DNA of 37,494 nucleotides from Lachnospiraceae bacterium UBA3287. GTDB taxonomy: Bacteria > Bacillota > Clostridia > Lachnospirales > Lachnospiraceae. Made by a program: the position numbers and the translations under genes. Location of the stretch: the NCBI GenBank assembly GCA_002362155.1, contig DETN01000077.1, positions 1-37,494 of the forward strand, written 5' to 3'. Of this stretch, positions 1 to 8,359 are shown in pieces. Below the pieces are notes generated by a model that saw only the letters and a list, made by a program, of their open reading frames with translations, made no database searches and was not told where the DNA came from. How positions within the stretch are numbered: position 1 is the first letter of the stretch; every line of letters starts with the position of its first letter.

Positions 1-1
1 G

Positions 2-550
2 CTCAAGAACCACGGCTATTCCAAGGTCAGCCACGGCGGTTACGACGCTGCTCTGGTGGGCTGCGAGGAAGGCTCCTTCCTCTTCTCCCCGCCCGCAGTT
101 CTGGGCGCCGACTGGGAGATCGAGCAGATCACCTCTGTTCCCACCAGCGATTCCGTTCTGATCGACCTGGACGGCGACGGAAAACCTGAGCTTGGCATGA
201 TCTCCGATTTCCACGGCAATTCCCTCTGCATCTATCACCAGGATGCCCACGGCAACTATGTGCCTCAGTGGAAATATCCCGTTCCCGAGAAGGATACCGA
301 AATGCTCCACGCCACATGGGCGGATACCGTTCTCGGAAAGCCCTCATGGATCGTCGGCTGGAGAAAGGGGACCAAGGATACCATCCTGATCACCTGGGAC
401 GCAGAGGCCGGCACCTATAAGACCGAATTCATCGATAAAAACACCGGCTGTGCCAACGCCCTCCACTTCATCGACAAGGACGGAAAGGACATCATCGTAG
501 GCACCAACCGTGAGATCAACGAAGTAGCATATTACACTCTGACAGAGTGA
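2..550 (+). CDS. FG-GAP/VCBS-like repeat protein, C-terminal part (5' end outside window)
   Basis: The frame is open from the first bases of the window, so the gene starts upstream and only about 182 C-terminal residues are visible. An Asp-rich, calcium-loop-like motif, DLDGDGKPELG, sits about 55 residues in, followed by beta-strand-rich sequence with a second, weaker repeat (FIDKDGKDIIVG) near the end. This pattern is typical of FG-GAP/VCBS beta-propeller blades. No membrane segment or sorting signal is present at the C-terminus. It ends 24 bases before a HAD phosphatase and lies upstream of two pentose-phosphate epimerases on the same strand, so a role linked to sugar use is possible but is only inferred from position. 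The specific function is unknown. Confidence 0.7.
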   Translation, partial: LKNHGYSKVSHGGYDAALVGCEEGSFLFSPPAVLGADWEIEQITSVPTSDSVLIDLDGDGKPELGMISDFHGNSLCIYHQDAHGNYVPQWKYPVPEKDTEMLHATWADTVLGKPSWIVGWRKGTKDTILITWDAEAGTYKTEFIDKNTGCANALHFIDKDGKDIIVGTNREINEVAYYTLTE

Positions 551-574
551 TTTCATTCTGAAAGGAACCGGGCC

Positions 575-1303
575 ATGGGTTTTAAGGCAGTCTTTTTCGA
601 CCTGGACGGCACCCTCTACGACTATGACAGGGGCGACCGTCTGGGCAAGGAAGCCATTGTTTCCTATATGAAGGAGCATTTCGGTCTGGATCAGGATGTG
701 ACCCGGGCGGCCCTTAGCCGGGCTTTCCGGGAATCCAGGGAGAGGATCGGCTATGACAGCGGCTCCACCCACAACCGGCTGATCCGCTATCAGATGATGC
801 TGGAGGATCTTTCCCTCCCCATTCATCCCCACGCCATGGCCCTGGCCGCCCTTTACTGGGATACCCTGATCGGCAGCTCCTCTCCGGAGCCGGGCCTGGT
901 TCCTCTCCTTGCCGCCCTGAAGGCCGGGGGATACGTGACAGGCGTCGGCACCAACATGACGGCCATGATCCAGTTCAGAAAGCTGGAGGCTCTGGGCCTG
1001 TGGCCCTATATCGATATCCTGGTGACCAGCGAGGAAGTGGGCACGGAAAAACCGGACCGGAAGGTTTTCGACTGGTGTGCCAGGAAAGCAGGGCTCTCAA
1101 ACAGGGAGTGCATCTATATCGGCGATACCTGGGGACACGACATAGCCGGCGCTGAAAATGCCGGCATGACCGGGATCCTTTACAGGGGAAAAGACCGGGA
1201 TCCCGTCCCGGAAGAGGAGCGGATCCTCTCTTTTGAAGACTGCCTGCGGGAAGACGGCATTCACCTTGGAAAAATACGGCTTCCTTACCATACCGGATCC
1301 TGA
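575..1303 (+). CDS. HAD-superfamily hydrolase (HAD-IA phosphatase-like)
   Basis: A 242-residue protein with all four HAD motifs in order: DLDGT at about residues 9-13 (nucleophile and acid/base Asp), a motif II region VGTNMT near 128, a Lys in EKPDRKVFD near 153, and GDTWGHD near 183 for Mg2+ binding. The helical insert between motifs I and II is a subfamily I cap. The start is supported by AAAGGAA 8 bases upstream. Such enzymes usually dephosphorylate sugar phosphates or similar small metabolites; the substrate cannot be read from the sequence. The next gene, the UlaE-like epimerase, follows within 70 bases on the same strand, which suggests co-transcription and a sugar-phosphate substrate. 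Confidence 0.85.
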   Translation: MGFKAVFFDLDGTLYDYDRGDRLGKEAIVSYMKEHFGLDQDVTRAALSRAFRESRERIGYDSGSTHNRLIRYQMMLEDLSLPIHPHAMALAALYWDTLIGSSSPEPGLVPLLAALKAGGYVTGVGTNMTAMIQFRKLEALGLWPYIDILVTSEEVGTEKPDRKVFDWCARKAGLSNRECIYIGDTWGHDIAGAENAGMTGILYRGKDRDPVPEEERILSFEDCLREDGIHLGKIRLPYHTGS

Positions 1304-1367
1304 AGGAAGGAACATAACAGCATTTACTCAAAACGTGCGGAGCCTTCCGCACAGAAACGGAGAAATT

Positions 1368-2228
1368 ATGGAATATTCACTGGGTCTTTATGAAAAGGCC
1401 ATACCTGTCGGATTTTCCTTCCCCAAGATGTTCGACATCACCAGGGAATGCGGCTTCGACAGGCTGGAGATCAGTGTAGACGAAACAGACTGGAGACTGG
1501 AAAGACTGGAGTGGTCTGCCGAAAAGCAGAGAGAGCTGGGCATCCTGGCAAGAGCCGCGGGAACGCCTATCCGCACCATGTGCCTGTCCGGCCACCGCAA
1601 ATACCCTCTGGGAAGCCACGACCCGGCCGTCCGGGACCGGTCCATGGACATTATGAGAAAGGCCATTGAATTCTGCGTCAATGCCAATATTGCAATCATT
1701 CAGCTGGCAGGCTATGATGTTTATTACGAGCAGGGAGACGCGGATACCGAAAAATGGTTCCTGGAAGGCCTGAAGGCTTCCGCGGACTACGCGGCAAGAT
1801 GGGGCGTGATCCTGGGCTTCGAGACCATGGAGACACCCTTTATGGACACGGTCGGCAAATCCATGAAATACGTGGACGCGGTCGGCTCCCCCTATCTGGG
1901 CGTATACCCCGATATCGGCAACCTGAAGAACGCCTCCGTGATCTACGGAAATGACGTGGTGGAAGACATGCTCCTGGGCAAAGGCCATATCTTTGCGGTC
2001 CATCTCAAGGAGACAAAACCCGGTCTTTACCGCGACATGAACTTCGGCGATCCCACGGGCCACACCGAATACGGCCGCTGCATCGATGCATCCCTGCAGA
2101 TGGGCGTACGCACCTTCACCGGTGAGTTCTGGTACCAGAAGGGCCAGGATTATGTACAGACCATTACAGATGCTTCCGCCTTCCTTCGTGCCAGGATCGA
2201 AGAATCGGCCCAGAGGCTGGGACTTTAA
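1368..2228 (+). CDS. L-ribulose-5-phosphate 3-epimerase (UlaE/SgbU family)
   Basis: A 286-residue TIM-barrel epimerase that matches the UlaE/SgbU type (usual length about 284) from its first residues (SLGLYEKA, then FSFPKMFD) onward. Conserved pieces include CLSGHRKYPLGS near residue 70, the metal-ligand region GFETMETPFMDT near 155, PDIGN near 188, HLKETKPG near 212, and GEFWY near the end. The family interconverts L-xylulose 5-phosphate and L-ribulose 5-phosphate in ascorbate, gulonate or xylulose breakdown. An in-frame ATG 135 bases upstream would add an unrelated leader overlapping the previous gene; the chosen ATG has GGAG about 6 bases before it. It sits just upstream of ribulose-phosphate 3-epimerase. 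No aldolase, kinase or PTS genes are in view, so the full pathway cannot be assigned. Confidence 0.85.
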   Translation: MEYSLGLYEKAIPVGFSFPKMFDITRECGFDRLEISVDETDWRLERLEWSAEKQRELGILARAAGTPIRTMCLSGHRKYPLGSHDPAVRDRSMDIMRKAIEFCVNANIAIIQLAGYDVYYEQGDADTEKWFLEGLKASADYAARWGVILGFETMETPFMDTVGKSMKYVDAVGSPYLGVYPDIGNLKNASVIYGNDVVEDMLLGKGHIFAVHLKETKPGLYRDMNFGDPTGHTEYGRCIDASLQMGVRTFTGEFWYQKGQDYVQTITDASAFLRARIEESAQRLGL

Positions 2229-2293
2229 GCTCCATCCCCGTCCCTTTTCCTCTGCCGGCAGACCGGCACAGGGTCAAAAGAAAGGACTTTTTT

Positions 2294-2968
2294 ATGAACA
2301 GGATCAAATTTGCACCTTCCATTCTGTCGGCTGACTTCAACGTTCTGGGAGCTCAGGTCGCGGAGACCGCCAGAGCCGGCGCTCCCTATGTACACATCGA
2401 TGTATGCGACGGCAGCTTCGTTCCCAGCATTTCCTTCGGCATGCCCGTGGTGAAATGCCTGAGAAAGACCTCCGACCTTTTCTTCGACGTCCATCTGATG
2501 ACGGTCCATCCGGAAAAGTTCGTCAGACCTTTTGCGGAAGCCGGCGCGGACGGCATCACCTTCCACTATGAAGCAGTGGAGGATCCCGGAGCGGTCATTG
2601 CCTCCATCAACGAAGTAGGCAAACGGGTGGGCATGGCCATCAAGCCCCAGACCCCCATCGAAGCCATCATTCCCTACATTCATCGTCTGGATATGCTTCT
2701 GATCATGACGGTGGAGCCCGGATTCGGCGGACAGAAATATCTGAAGAAGTCCACCCGCAGGATCATGGAAGCCAGAAGGCTCTTTGACGAGGAAGAGGTG
2801 GATATCGACATTCAGGTGGACGGAGGCATCAAGCTGGACAACGTGGACGTGGTCCTTAATGCCGGCGCCAATGTCATCGTGGCCGGCTCCGCCGTCTACA
2901 ACGACGACGTCTACGGCAGCACCAAAGCCTTTATGGACCATTTCGCCGCCTACGAAGCCTCTCACTGA
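2294..2968 (+). CDS. rpe: Ribulose-phosphate 3-epimerase
   Basis: A 224-residue TIM barrel with the classic Rpe landmarks: APSILSADF at residues 5-13, HIDVCDGSFVPS (usually V-M-D-G) with the first catalytic Asp, DVHLM with a metal His, MTVEPGFGGQ, and VDGGI with the second catalytic Asp. It interconverts D-ribulose 5-phosphate and D-xylulose 5-phosphate in the non-oxidative pentose phosphate pathway. AGAAAGGA precedes the start by about 8 bases. It lies 65 bases after the UlaE-type epimerase and is the last gene before a strong terminator. D-allulose-6-phosphate epimerase (AlsE) is a related alternative; the length and motifs fit Rpe better, but the sugar-cluster setting leaves that open. Confidence 0.88.
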   Translation: MNRIKFAPSILSADFNVLGAQVAETARAGAPYVHIDVCDGSFVPSISFGMPVVKCLRKTSDLFFDVHLMTVHPEKFVRPFAEAGADGITFHYEAVEDPGAVIASINEVGKRVGMAIKPQTPIEAIIPYIHRLDMLLIMTVEPGFGGQKYLKKSTRRIMEARRLFDEEEVDIDIQVDGGIKLDNVDVVLNAGANVIVAGSAVYNDDVYGSTKAFMDHFAAYEASH

Positions 2969-3026
2969 CCTGAGACCAGAGGCATCCGGAAGATCAAAAG
3001 CGGAGAAATCAAAAACATAGTAAATC

Positions 3027-3073
3027 AAAAAGCGGAAGACCCTCAGTAATCATCTGAGGTCTTCCGCTTTTTT
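3027..3073. terminator. Bidirectional intrinsic terminator between rpe and hslO
   Basis: A 16-bp stem (AAGCGGAAGAC then CTCAG, one bulged C) closes on a 7-base loop. It is followed by a T-run on the plus strand and preceded by an A-run, so it can stop rpe transcription and converging hslO transcription. Confidence 0.9.
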
Positions 3074-3139
3074 ATGTTCTCACTCTCTGGGGGCAGGTCA
3101 TACTTCAGTGTAACAGCCCCTTTACCGTTTCCTCCACCT

Positions 3140-4054
3140 TTATGCCTGAGCGTCCTGCCCGCCGGCGCCGAAGGTCCTGGGACGGATCTTCCGTATATCG
3201 TCCAGGGTGAAATGGTAGGACTTGCCGCAGAACTGGCAGGTCATATCGATATCCTGTCCGTCCTCTATAATGGAATCGATTTCCTCCGTTCCCAGAAGGA
3301 TAAGGCCCCTTTCGCAGCGGTCTCTGGAGCAGTTGCAGCGGAAGGCTACGGGAAGCGTCTCTGTCACGGTAAAGTCAAATCCCTTCAGGACCTGCTCCAG
3401 GATCTGCCTGGGAGACAGGCCGTCCTCCAGCATGACCGTCACGGAATTTAGAAGGATCAGGTTCTCCTCCAGCTTCGCCACGGTCTCTTCCGATGCCCCG
3501 GGCATGATCTGGACCACAAAGCCGCCGGCCTGACGGACCGTATTGTCCTTATTCATCAGAACGCCCAGTCCAACAGAGGAAGGGATCTGCTCCGACTCCG
3601 CATAGTAGTAGGTAAGGTCATCGGCGATCTCGCCGCTGTGCAGGGCGATCTGGCCCACATAGGGGTCCTTGAGGCCCAGGTCCCGGATCACCGTCAGGGT
3701 GCCTTTGCCTACGCCCCCGCCCACGTTCAGATGTCCCTGGTCGTTGGGAGGCAGGATGACATTCGGGTTCTTCACATAGCCCTTGACGCCGCCGTGGCTG
3801 TCGGCGGTGACCGTCAGCCCCTGCAGAGGGCCGTCTCCGGCGATCTGGATGGTCAGCATGTCCTTATCATTTTTCAGCATGTCCGCCATCATCAGAGCGC
3901 CGCTCATGAGCCTTCCCAGGGCTGCGGTGGCGATGGGGCTGGTATTGTGGGCCGCTCTGGCAAACTCTGTCAGGTTGCGGGATGTGACCGCAAAAGCGCG
4001 GATCTGGGCGTCTGCCGCTGTGGCCCGGATCAGATAGTCATAATATTTATCCAT
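3140..4054 (-). CDS. hslO: Redox-regulated chaperone Hsp33
   Basis: A 304-residue protein with the full Hsp33 layout: an N-terminal substrate-binding domain (GRLMSGALMMADMLK at about 47-61, then GDGPLQG) and a C-terminal zinc switch with CNC at 240-242 and CQFC at 273-276. In the family, oxidative unfolding releases zinc from these four Cys and turns on holdase activity in the cytoplasm. An extra Cys at 247 lies between the two pairs. A second ATG 18 bases upstream (at 4072) lacks a ribosome site, whereas the chosen ATG has CGGAGTG 7-8 bases before it. The gene is a single-gene unit with its own promoter. Presence next to no other stress gene makes regulation hard to infer. Confidence 0.95.
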   Translation of the reverse strand: MDKYYDYLIRATAADAQIRAFAVTSRNLTEFARAAHNTSPIATAALGRLMSGALMMADMLKNDKDMLTIQIAGDGPLQGLTVTADSHGGVKGYVKNPNVILPPNDQGHLNVGGGVGKGTLTVIRDLGLKDPYVGQIALHSGEIADDLTYYYAESEQIPSSVGLGVLMNKDNTVRQAGGFVVQIMPGASEETVAKLEENLILLNSVTVMLEDGLSPRQILEQVLKGFDFTVTETLPVAFRCNCSRDRCERGLILLGTEEIDSIIEDGQDIDMTCQFCGKSYHFTLDDIRKIRPRTFGAGGQDAQA

Positions 4055-4090
4055 AAATAACACTCCGTTCATAAAGCTGTTTTGAACCTA

Positions 4091-4118
4091 ATGATACCAC
4101 AGCCTGTCAACAGTTCAA
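4091..4118 (-). promoter_or_regulatory. Probable sigma-A promoter of hslO
   Basis: On the minus strand TTGAAC is followed after 16 bases by TATCAT, ending 37 bases upstream of the hslO ATG. Both hexamers are close to consensus. Confidence 0.6.
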
Positions 4119-4183
4119 CGGAAAAGGTCCTTAATGCGCACAGACGCGGCAAAGATCATGGCACCGGGCATTTAAAAAGCAGG

Positions 4184-4215
4184 AAAAAGCGCTCCGGGAG
4201 AATCTCCCGAAGCGC
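4184..4215 (-). terminator. Intrinsic terminator after the TPM-domain gene
   Basis: A GC-rich hairpin (AGCGCT, one wobble, CGGGAG and its complement) is followed by five T on the minus strand. It lies about 45 bases after the stop of the TPM-domain gene and so closes the long minus-strand gene series. Confidence 0.8.
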
Positions 4216-4258
4216 TCCGGTATTCTGCAGCAGGGCTGTAAAAGCGGCTGCCCGGGAA

Positions 4259-6631
4259 TCAGAAGGAGTGGCCTCCTCCGCCTCCGGAGAAGCCTCCTCC
4301 CCCTCCTCCGCCGCCTCTGCTGCCGCCGCCTCCTCCCGAACTGGAGAAGGGCGGATCATAGACTCTGGTGGTATGGGTCATGACGGCGCTGGGATTTGAC
4401 ATGCGGAATCCGATCCTGACCGCCCCCAGGATCGTGTCCTCGGAGGGCTTCCTGCTGCCCGCTGTCAGAAGGACCAGCAGGTAGTTGAGCATAAGGGAAA
4501 GGATCAGGGAAAGCAGCAGGTTGCTGATGTATTTCATAGGCTGGGCGATCCTGCCCCCCGTAAGAAGGATGTTCAGCTGCTCATAGACCGCCAGGGCGCA
4601 TCCCAGGTAGTCTCCCTCGACCGCATAGGTATATACGTTGTCGGTGATGGTCATGGACCGGCCCTTATTCACCACGGAATAAATGTAGCCGTCGTTTGCC
4701 AGGTAGAGATAGCGGTTATCCATATCGATCAGGAAGAGGGTGCCGCTGCCGTTCCCGAACAGGGTATAGTAGCTGTCCTGGGCATATTCGACGGCCCCCA
4801 TGGGATTGGACGCGGTGGATACAAAAGCGGCCCCGCCGAACTCTGTGACCTTCTTCATGGCTTCCGACAGCTGTGCCTCCTCATCCTCCGACAGAAGGTC
4901 CGCTCCGTCGTCGATATAGACCGAATAGCCGGTGGAAGGATTGGTATAGACGGTCGCCGGCGAGGCCAGTGCATTTCCGCCGCAGAGGCCCGCCAGGGAA
5001 AGGGCAAGGAAAAGCCCCAGCATGGCTTTTCCGGTCTCTCCGCCCTTCCTGTTAAAGAAATCGGGCAGGGGCCTGGTGGCCAGGATATTGTATCTGCGGA
5101 TGACCTGGATCAGGGAAAATCCTATGGCCGCAAAGGAAAGGGCCGAGGCCGAATAATACCAGAGATCGGCGGCCGGATTAAGAAGCCTGACGCCAAGGCC
5201 CGCCAGGACCGCCAGGGCCGTCCCCAGAATGCCGGGAAGAACCCTGCCGGTCTGTCCTTCCTGGCATGTTTCCAGGGTCAGACAGGAACAGACGGCCACG
5301 GCCGCCAGGGCCGCGAAATGGATCATAAAGGAAGAAAAAAAGCTGACAGCCGAAGCTGCAAGCTCGCCGGCAAAGAGGACCGCAATAAAAGCCGCCGCCA
5401 TGATCGTTCCCATGCTTCTTCCCGCAGCTCTCTTTCTTTTCTTCGGCTTCTTTCCCTTCTTCATCTGAAGGCTGCCGCCCTTTTCCCCGTTGACCACCGT
5501 CCGGTAGCCCAGATCGTCGGTCCTCATCTCACGGGCCGTCAGGGCTTTGATCTCCCGGTAATACAGAAAGGAGCTGACAGCGGCCAGCACGGAAGAAAGA
5601 GCCAGGACAGAGGGCGGCGAGATGGTCAGGAACATATTCAGGAGAATAAAGAGAGGCAGGGCCAGGACCAGGGTCCCCGCCAGAAACCTGCGCAGGCTCA
5701 CCGGCAGGTCCACCGCGATCTTTCCGTCCAGCCCGTTGACCACCGAATAGGCGACCCGTTCGTCCTTTCGGTAGGTGGCGAACCAGACCGGAAACAGGGC
5801 AAGCTTGGGTCCGCCGGAACGCATGGGGATCTGGCTCTCCAGCTTATAGGCGCTGTCGGGCGGCGTCAGGTCGAAATCCTCCATTCCGGGATCTGTACTG
5901 ATCCGGTACCACACATCCCGCTCCGCCAGATTTCTGGCCCTGTCCGCATAGAGTCTGGCCGGCACATCGCTGGTATCGGCATAGAAGCCGCACAGCATGG
6001 ATGGGGTGAAATCCCGGAGAGCGTCCGCGCTGAAGGGAGCGATCCGCTCGCTGACATCGTCGCTGAAGGAGCTGGAAGCGTCGTAGGAGATTCCTTCATA
6101 GGAGGCCTTCACGTCGTTTCCCAGATCGTAGTGGTCTGTGATGACATAGTTTCCGCTCCGGTGGACATGGGTCCCCTTCAGAACGATCCGGGTGTCGACT
6201 TTTCCGTTGTAGACCCAGTAGGGGATATAGATCCCCCGGAAGCTGTCCATGAAGGTCTCGTCCCGCATGCCGGCCGGGGTATAGATGGCGCGGGCGATCC
6301 GTTTTTTATAGGCCTCCCTGCAGTCCTTTCCCGTCTTTTTAAAGGGAATGATCCATGTGGGTCTCTTTTCCCTGGCCATCCTGGAATCCAGCACCGTGGA
6401 TGCGCCGCAGTAGGAGCAGAAGCCGGTGACAGAAATATTGGTGGTCATGATCTCGCCGCCGCACTGGGGGCAGGTAAAGATCTGTACGCCGTAGGCATCT
6501 TCTGATATATCCGCATCATGATCCTTCTCGTACTGATAGGGATCCAGCCGGGTCTGGCAGTAATCGCATACCAGATCCTGGCCGGCGGGGTCAAAGCGGA
6601 GTCCTCCTCCGCAGTTGGGGCATTCGTACAT
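4259..6631 (-). CDS. TPM-domain membrane protein with two N-terminal zinc ribbons and Gly-rich tail
   Basis: A 790-residue protein. The N-terminus has two zinc ribbons (C4/C7 with C22/C25, and C54/C57 with C72/C75). A soluble, Tyr-rich region follows to about residue 310, then a pair of membrane segments, a Lys/Arg-rich stretch near 395-405, and several further membrane segments to about 560. After a signal-like segment ending in NALASPATVYT begins a TPM domain (YIDDGADLLSEDEEAQL and following) of about 130 residues. One or two more membrane helices come next, and the protein ends in poly-Gly with Ser and a final HSF. TPM domains occur in Psb32/YgcG-type proteins and are usually extracytoplasmic. 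The function is unknown. It follows the Ser/Thr kinase gene, so a shared signalling or envelope role is a guess. The start has AAGAGGATC upstream. Confidence 0.8.
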   Translation of the reverse strand: MYECPNCGGGLRFDPAGQDLVCDYCQTRLDPYQYEKDHDADISEDAYGVQIFTCPQCGGEIMTTNISVTGFCSYCGASTVLDSRMAREKRPTWIIPFKKTGKDCREAYKKRIARAIYTPAGMRDETFMDSFRGIYIPYWVYNGKVDTRIVLKGTHVHRSGNYVITDHYDLGNDVKASYEGISYDASSSFSDDVSERIAPFSADALRDFTPSMLCGFYADTSDVPARLYADRARNLAERDVWYRISTDPGMEDFDLTPPDSAYKLESQIPMRSGGPKLALFPVWFATYRKDERVAYSVVNGLDGKIAVDLPVSLRRFLAGTLVLALPLFILLNMFLTISPPSVLALSSVLAAVSSFLYYREIKALTAREMRTDDLGYRTVVNGEKGGSLQMKKGKKPKKRKRAAGRSMGTIMAAAFIAVLFAGELAASAVSFFSSFMIHFAALAAVAVCSCLTLETCQEGQTGRVLPGILGTALAVLAGLGVRLLNPAADLWYYSASALSFAAIGFSLIQVIRRYNILATRPLPDFFNRKGGETGKAMLGLFLALSLAGLCGGNALASPATVYTNPSTGYSVYIDDGADLLSEDEEAQLSEAMKKVTEFGGAAFVSTASNPMGAVEYAQDSYYTLFGNGSGTLFLIDMDNRYLYLANDGYIYSVVNKGRSMTITDNVYTYAVEGDYLGCALAVYEQLNILLTGGRIAQPMKYISNLLLSLILSLMLNYLLVLLTAGSRKPSEDTILGAVRIGFRMSNPSAVMTHTTRVYDPPFSSSGGGGGSRGGGGGGGGFSGGGGGHSF

Positions 6632-6676
6632 GAGATGATCCTCTTGTCAGATTTTTGTGTCAGGCACGTTCTCCTT

Positions 6677-6685
6677 ATTATATCA
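6677..6685 (-). promoter_or_regulatory. Extended -10 promoter for the TPM-domain gene
   Basis: The minus strand reads TGATATAAT, a perfect extended -10, about 45 bases upstream of the ATG. No good -35 hexamer is visible, which extended -10 promoters tolerate. It suggests that the TPM gene can be transcribed independently of the kinase gene. Confidence 0.55.
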
Positions 6686-6758
6686 CAGCCCCTGTGCCTG
6701 CCGCCGTCCCTGCCTTTTCTTCAGAAAATTTTAACAAATGGCCCTTCCTGCCATTTTC

Positions 6759-8339
6759 CTACCTGGGAAACTCCAGCATCCATTCCGCGTTCCCCAAAGA
6801 GCCTTCCTCCCCCTGTCCGCGGGCAAGGACGCCTGTCCCGTTCCCGGCCTCCGGCCCTGCGGACAGGGCATTTCCGTCACTTGCCAGGATCCGCATCCTG
6901 TCGCCGCCGGCGTATACCAGGCGGAAGATCTGACAGGGATCCTCAGGGTCCATTTTCCGGACCAGGATCCTGCCGGTCTCCTTCTCCAGGGTCAGGCAGG
7001 AGGCAAAGTCTCCGTTCTCCCAGAGGGGATAGATCCTGTATCCGCCCAGGTCCGCCGTACAGTCCTCCACATAAAATTCCTGGGTCTCGTCCCAGACCCT
7101 TTCCCAGACGATGATCTCCGGCTCCGTCAGCTCCGGATCCCGGGATACGGAAAAGAGCAGGTCCCCCTCCGGGGCGCCCGAGATGTTGAAAAGGCCGCTG
7201 ATCCCGGGCATCAGGTCACCCTCCTGCATGGCAGGGGGCTGGTCCGGGGGAGCCTCCTCCAGAGGTTTTTCCTCCTCTGCCGGCGCATCATTCTCCGCCG
7301 CCGGCCCCTCTTCCTTTTCCAGGAAGGCGTCCCCGCTGCCGGCTCCTCTCATATACCAGAGGCCCGCGGCCGCCAGAATAAGGGCTGCGGCCAGGACGGC
7401 CCAAAGGATCTTTTTCCGATCGGTTTTTTTATTCATATCTTCCATCATTTCCTCCATTGTCTGATAGCGGTCCTCCGGCCGGGGCTCCATGGCCCTTTTC
7501 AGGAGGCGTTCTGTCATTTCCGATACCTCCGGATCATCCCCCGGACTGTCCGGTCTTCTGCCGGTCAGGGCAAAATGCAGGACCGCCCCCAGGGCGTAGA
7601 TATCCGCGCAGGGCAGGAGCCTTGCCCCCTTCACATACTGCTCCGGCGGGGCATAGCCCGGCTTAAAGGAATACATAGTGCCCAGGATCTGGGCGTACAG
7701 GTTGCGGGACAGGCCGAAATCGATCAGCCTTACGCCCCCGTCCCGGGTCAGCATGACGTTCTCTGGACTGATGTCCAGATGCAGGATCCCCTTTCTGTGC
7801 AGGCTCTTCAGGGCCCCGGCCAGGATCCTGATGCAGCGAAGGGCCTCTTCCTCTTTCATGGGCCCTTCTCTTTCTATCTTCTCCTGCAGAGTGACGCCTT
7901 CCAGATATTCCATGACCAGAAAGATCGTCCCCCTGTCCCGGAAGCAGTCCAGGATCCGTACAGCCCCTTCCTCTTCCGTCCGGGAAAGGGTCCTGGCTTC
8001 TTCCAGGAAGGCCTCCTGCAGGGCGGGAAGCGCCTCCTCCCGGCCCTCCTCCGCCAGGACCGAAAAGCCGTCCTCTCCTCTCCGGGTTATCCCCCGGATA
8101 AAAAGTTCCTTAAGAGCGACTCTTCTCCCCAGCTTGCGGTCCCTGGCCGCGTAGGTGATGCCGAACCCGCCCCGGCCGATCACTGCCCCGATCAGGTAGC
8201 GGTCTCCCATAACAGTATAAAGAGGCAGGGCGTCCTCCGGTCCCTCATAGGCGTCTTTGTCAAAGCCGCAGACGGGGCAGGCGCCATCCTCCCTTCCGAT
8301 CTCATTCAGGCATCCGGGACAGATCCAGCTATCCTTCAT
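6759..8339 (-). CDS. Membrane Ser/Thr protein kinase with zinc ribbon and ricin-like C-terminal domain
   Basis: A 526-residue protein. A short zinc ribbon (C7, C10, C21, C24) precedes a Hanks-type kinase domain: Gly loop GRGGFG at 55-60, ATP-binding Lys77, catalytic loop HLDISPEN near 187-194 (Leu replacing the usual Arg of HRD), DFG at 207-209, and PPEQY for the APE region. A single membrane helix lies at about 311-329, then an acidic Pro/Glu linker to about 375. The last 140 residues look like a ricin-type beta-trefoil (repeated F/W positions, ENGDFASCLTLE, a closing W-M-L). No PASTA repeats are present, so this is not the usual PrkC. It starts 20 bases after the glycosyltransferase gene and so is likely in its operon; the outer domain could sense surface glycan, which is inference. 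Start: AAAGGA upstream. Confidence 0.85.
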   Translation of the reverse strand: MKDSWICPGCLNEIGREDGACPVCGFDKDAYEGPEDALPLYTVMGDRYLIGAVIGRGGFGITYAARDRKLGRRVALKELFIRGITRRGEDGFSVLAEEGREEALPALQEAFLEEARTLSRTEEEGAVRILDCFRDRGTIFLVMEYLEGVTLQEKIEREGPMKEEEALRCIRILAGALKSLHRKGILHLDISPENVMLTRDGGVRLIDFGLSRNLYAQILGTMYSFKPGYAPPEQYVKGARLLPCADIYALGAVLHFALTGRRPDSPGDDPEVSEMTERLLKRAMEPRPEDRYQTMEEMMEDMNKKTDRKKILWAVLAAALILAAAGLWYMRGAGSGDAFLEKEEGPAAENDAPAEEEKPLEEAPPDQPPAMQEGDLMPGISGLFNISGAPEGDLLFSVSRDPELTEPEIIVWERVWDETQEFYVEDCTADLGGYRIYPLWENGDFASCLTLEKETGRILVRKMDPEDPCQIFRLVYAGGDRMRILASDGNALSAGPEAGNGTGVLARGQGEEGSLGNAEWMLEFPR

Positions 8340-8359
8340 TCAGTGCACATCCTTTCTTT

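Noticed and set aside
2294..2968. D-allulose-6-phosphate 3-epimerase instead of Rpe
   Set aside because: Motifs and length fit Rpe; nothing specific to AlsE seen, although substrate is not proven.
4055..4072. Upstream ATG for hslO adding six residues
   Set aside because: No ribosome site before it, while the internal ATG has a good one and matches the usual Hsp33 N-terminus.
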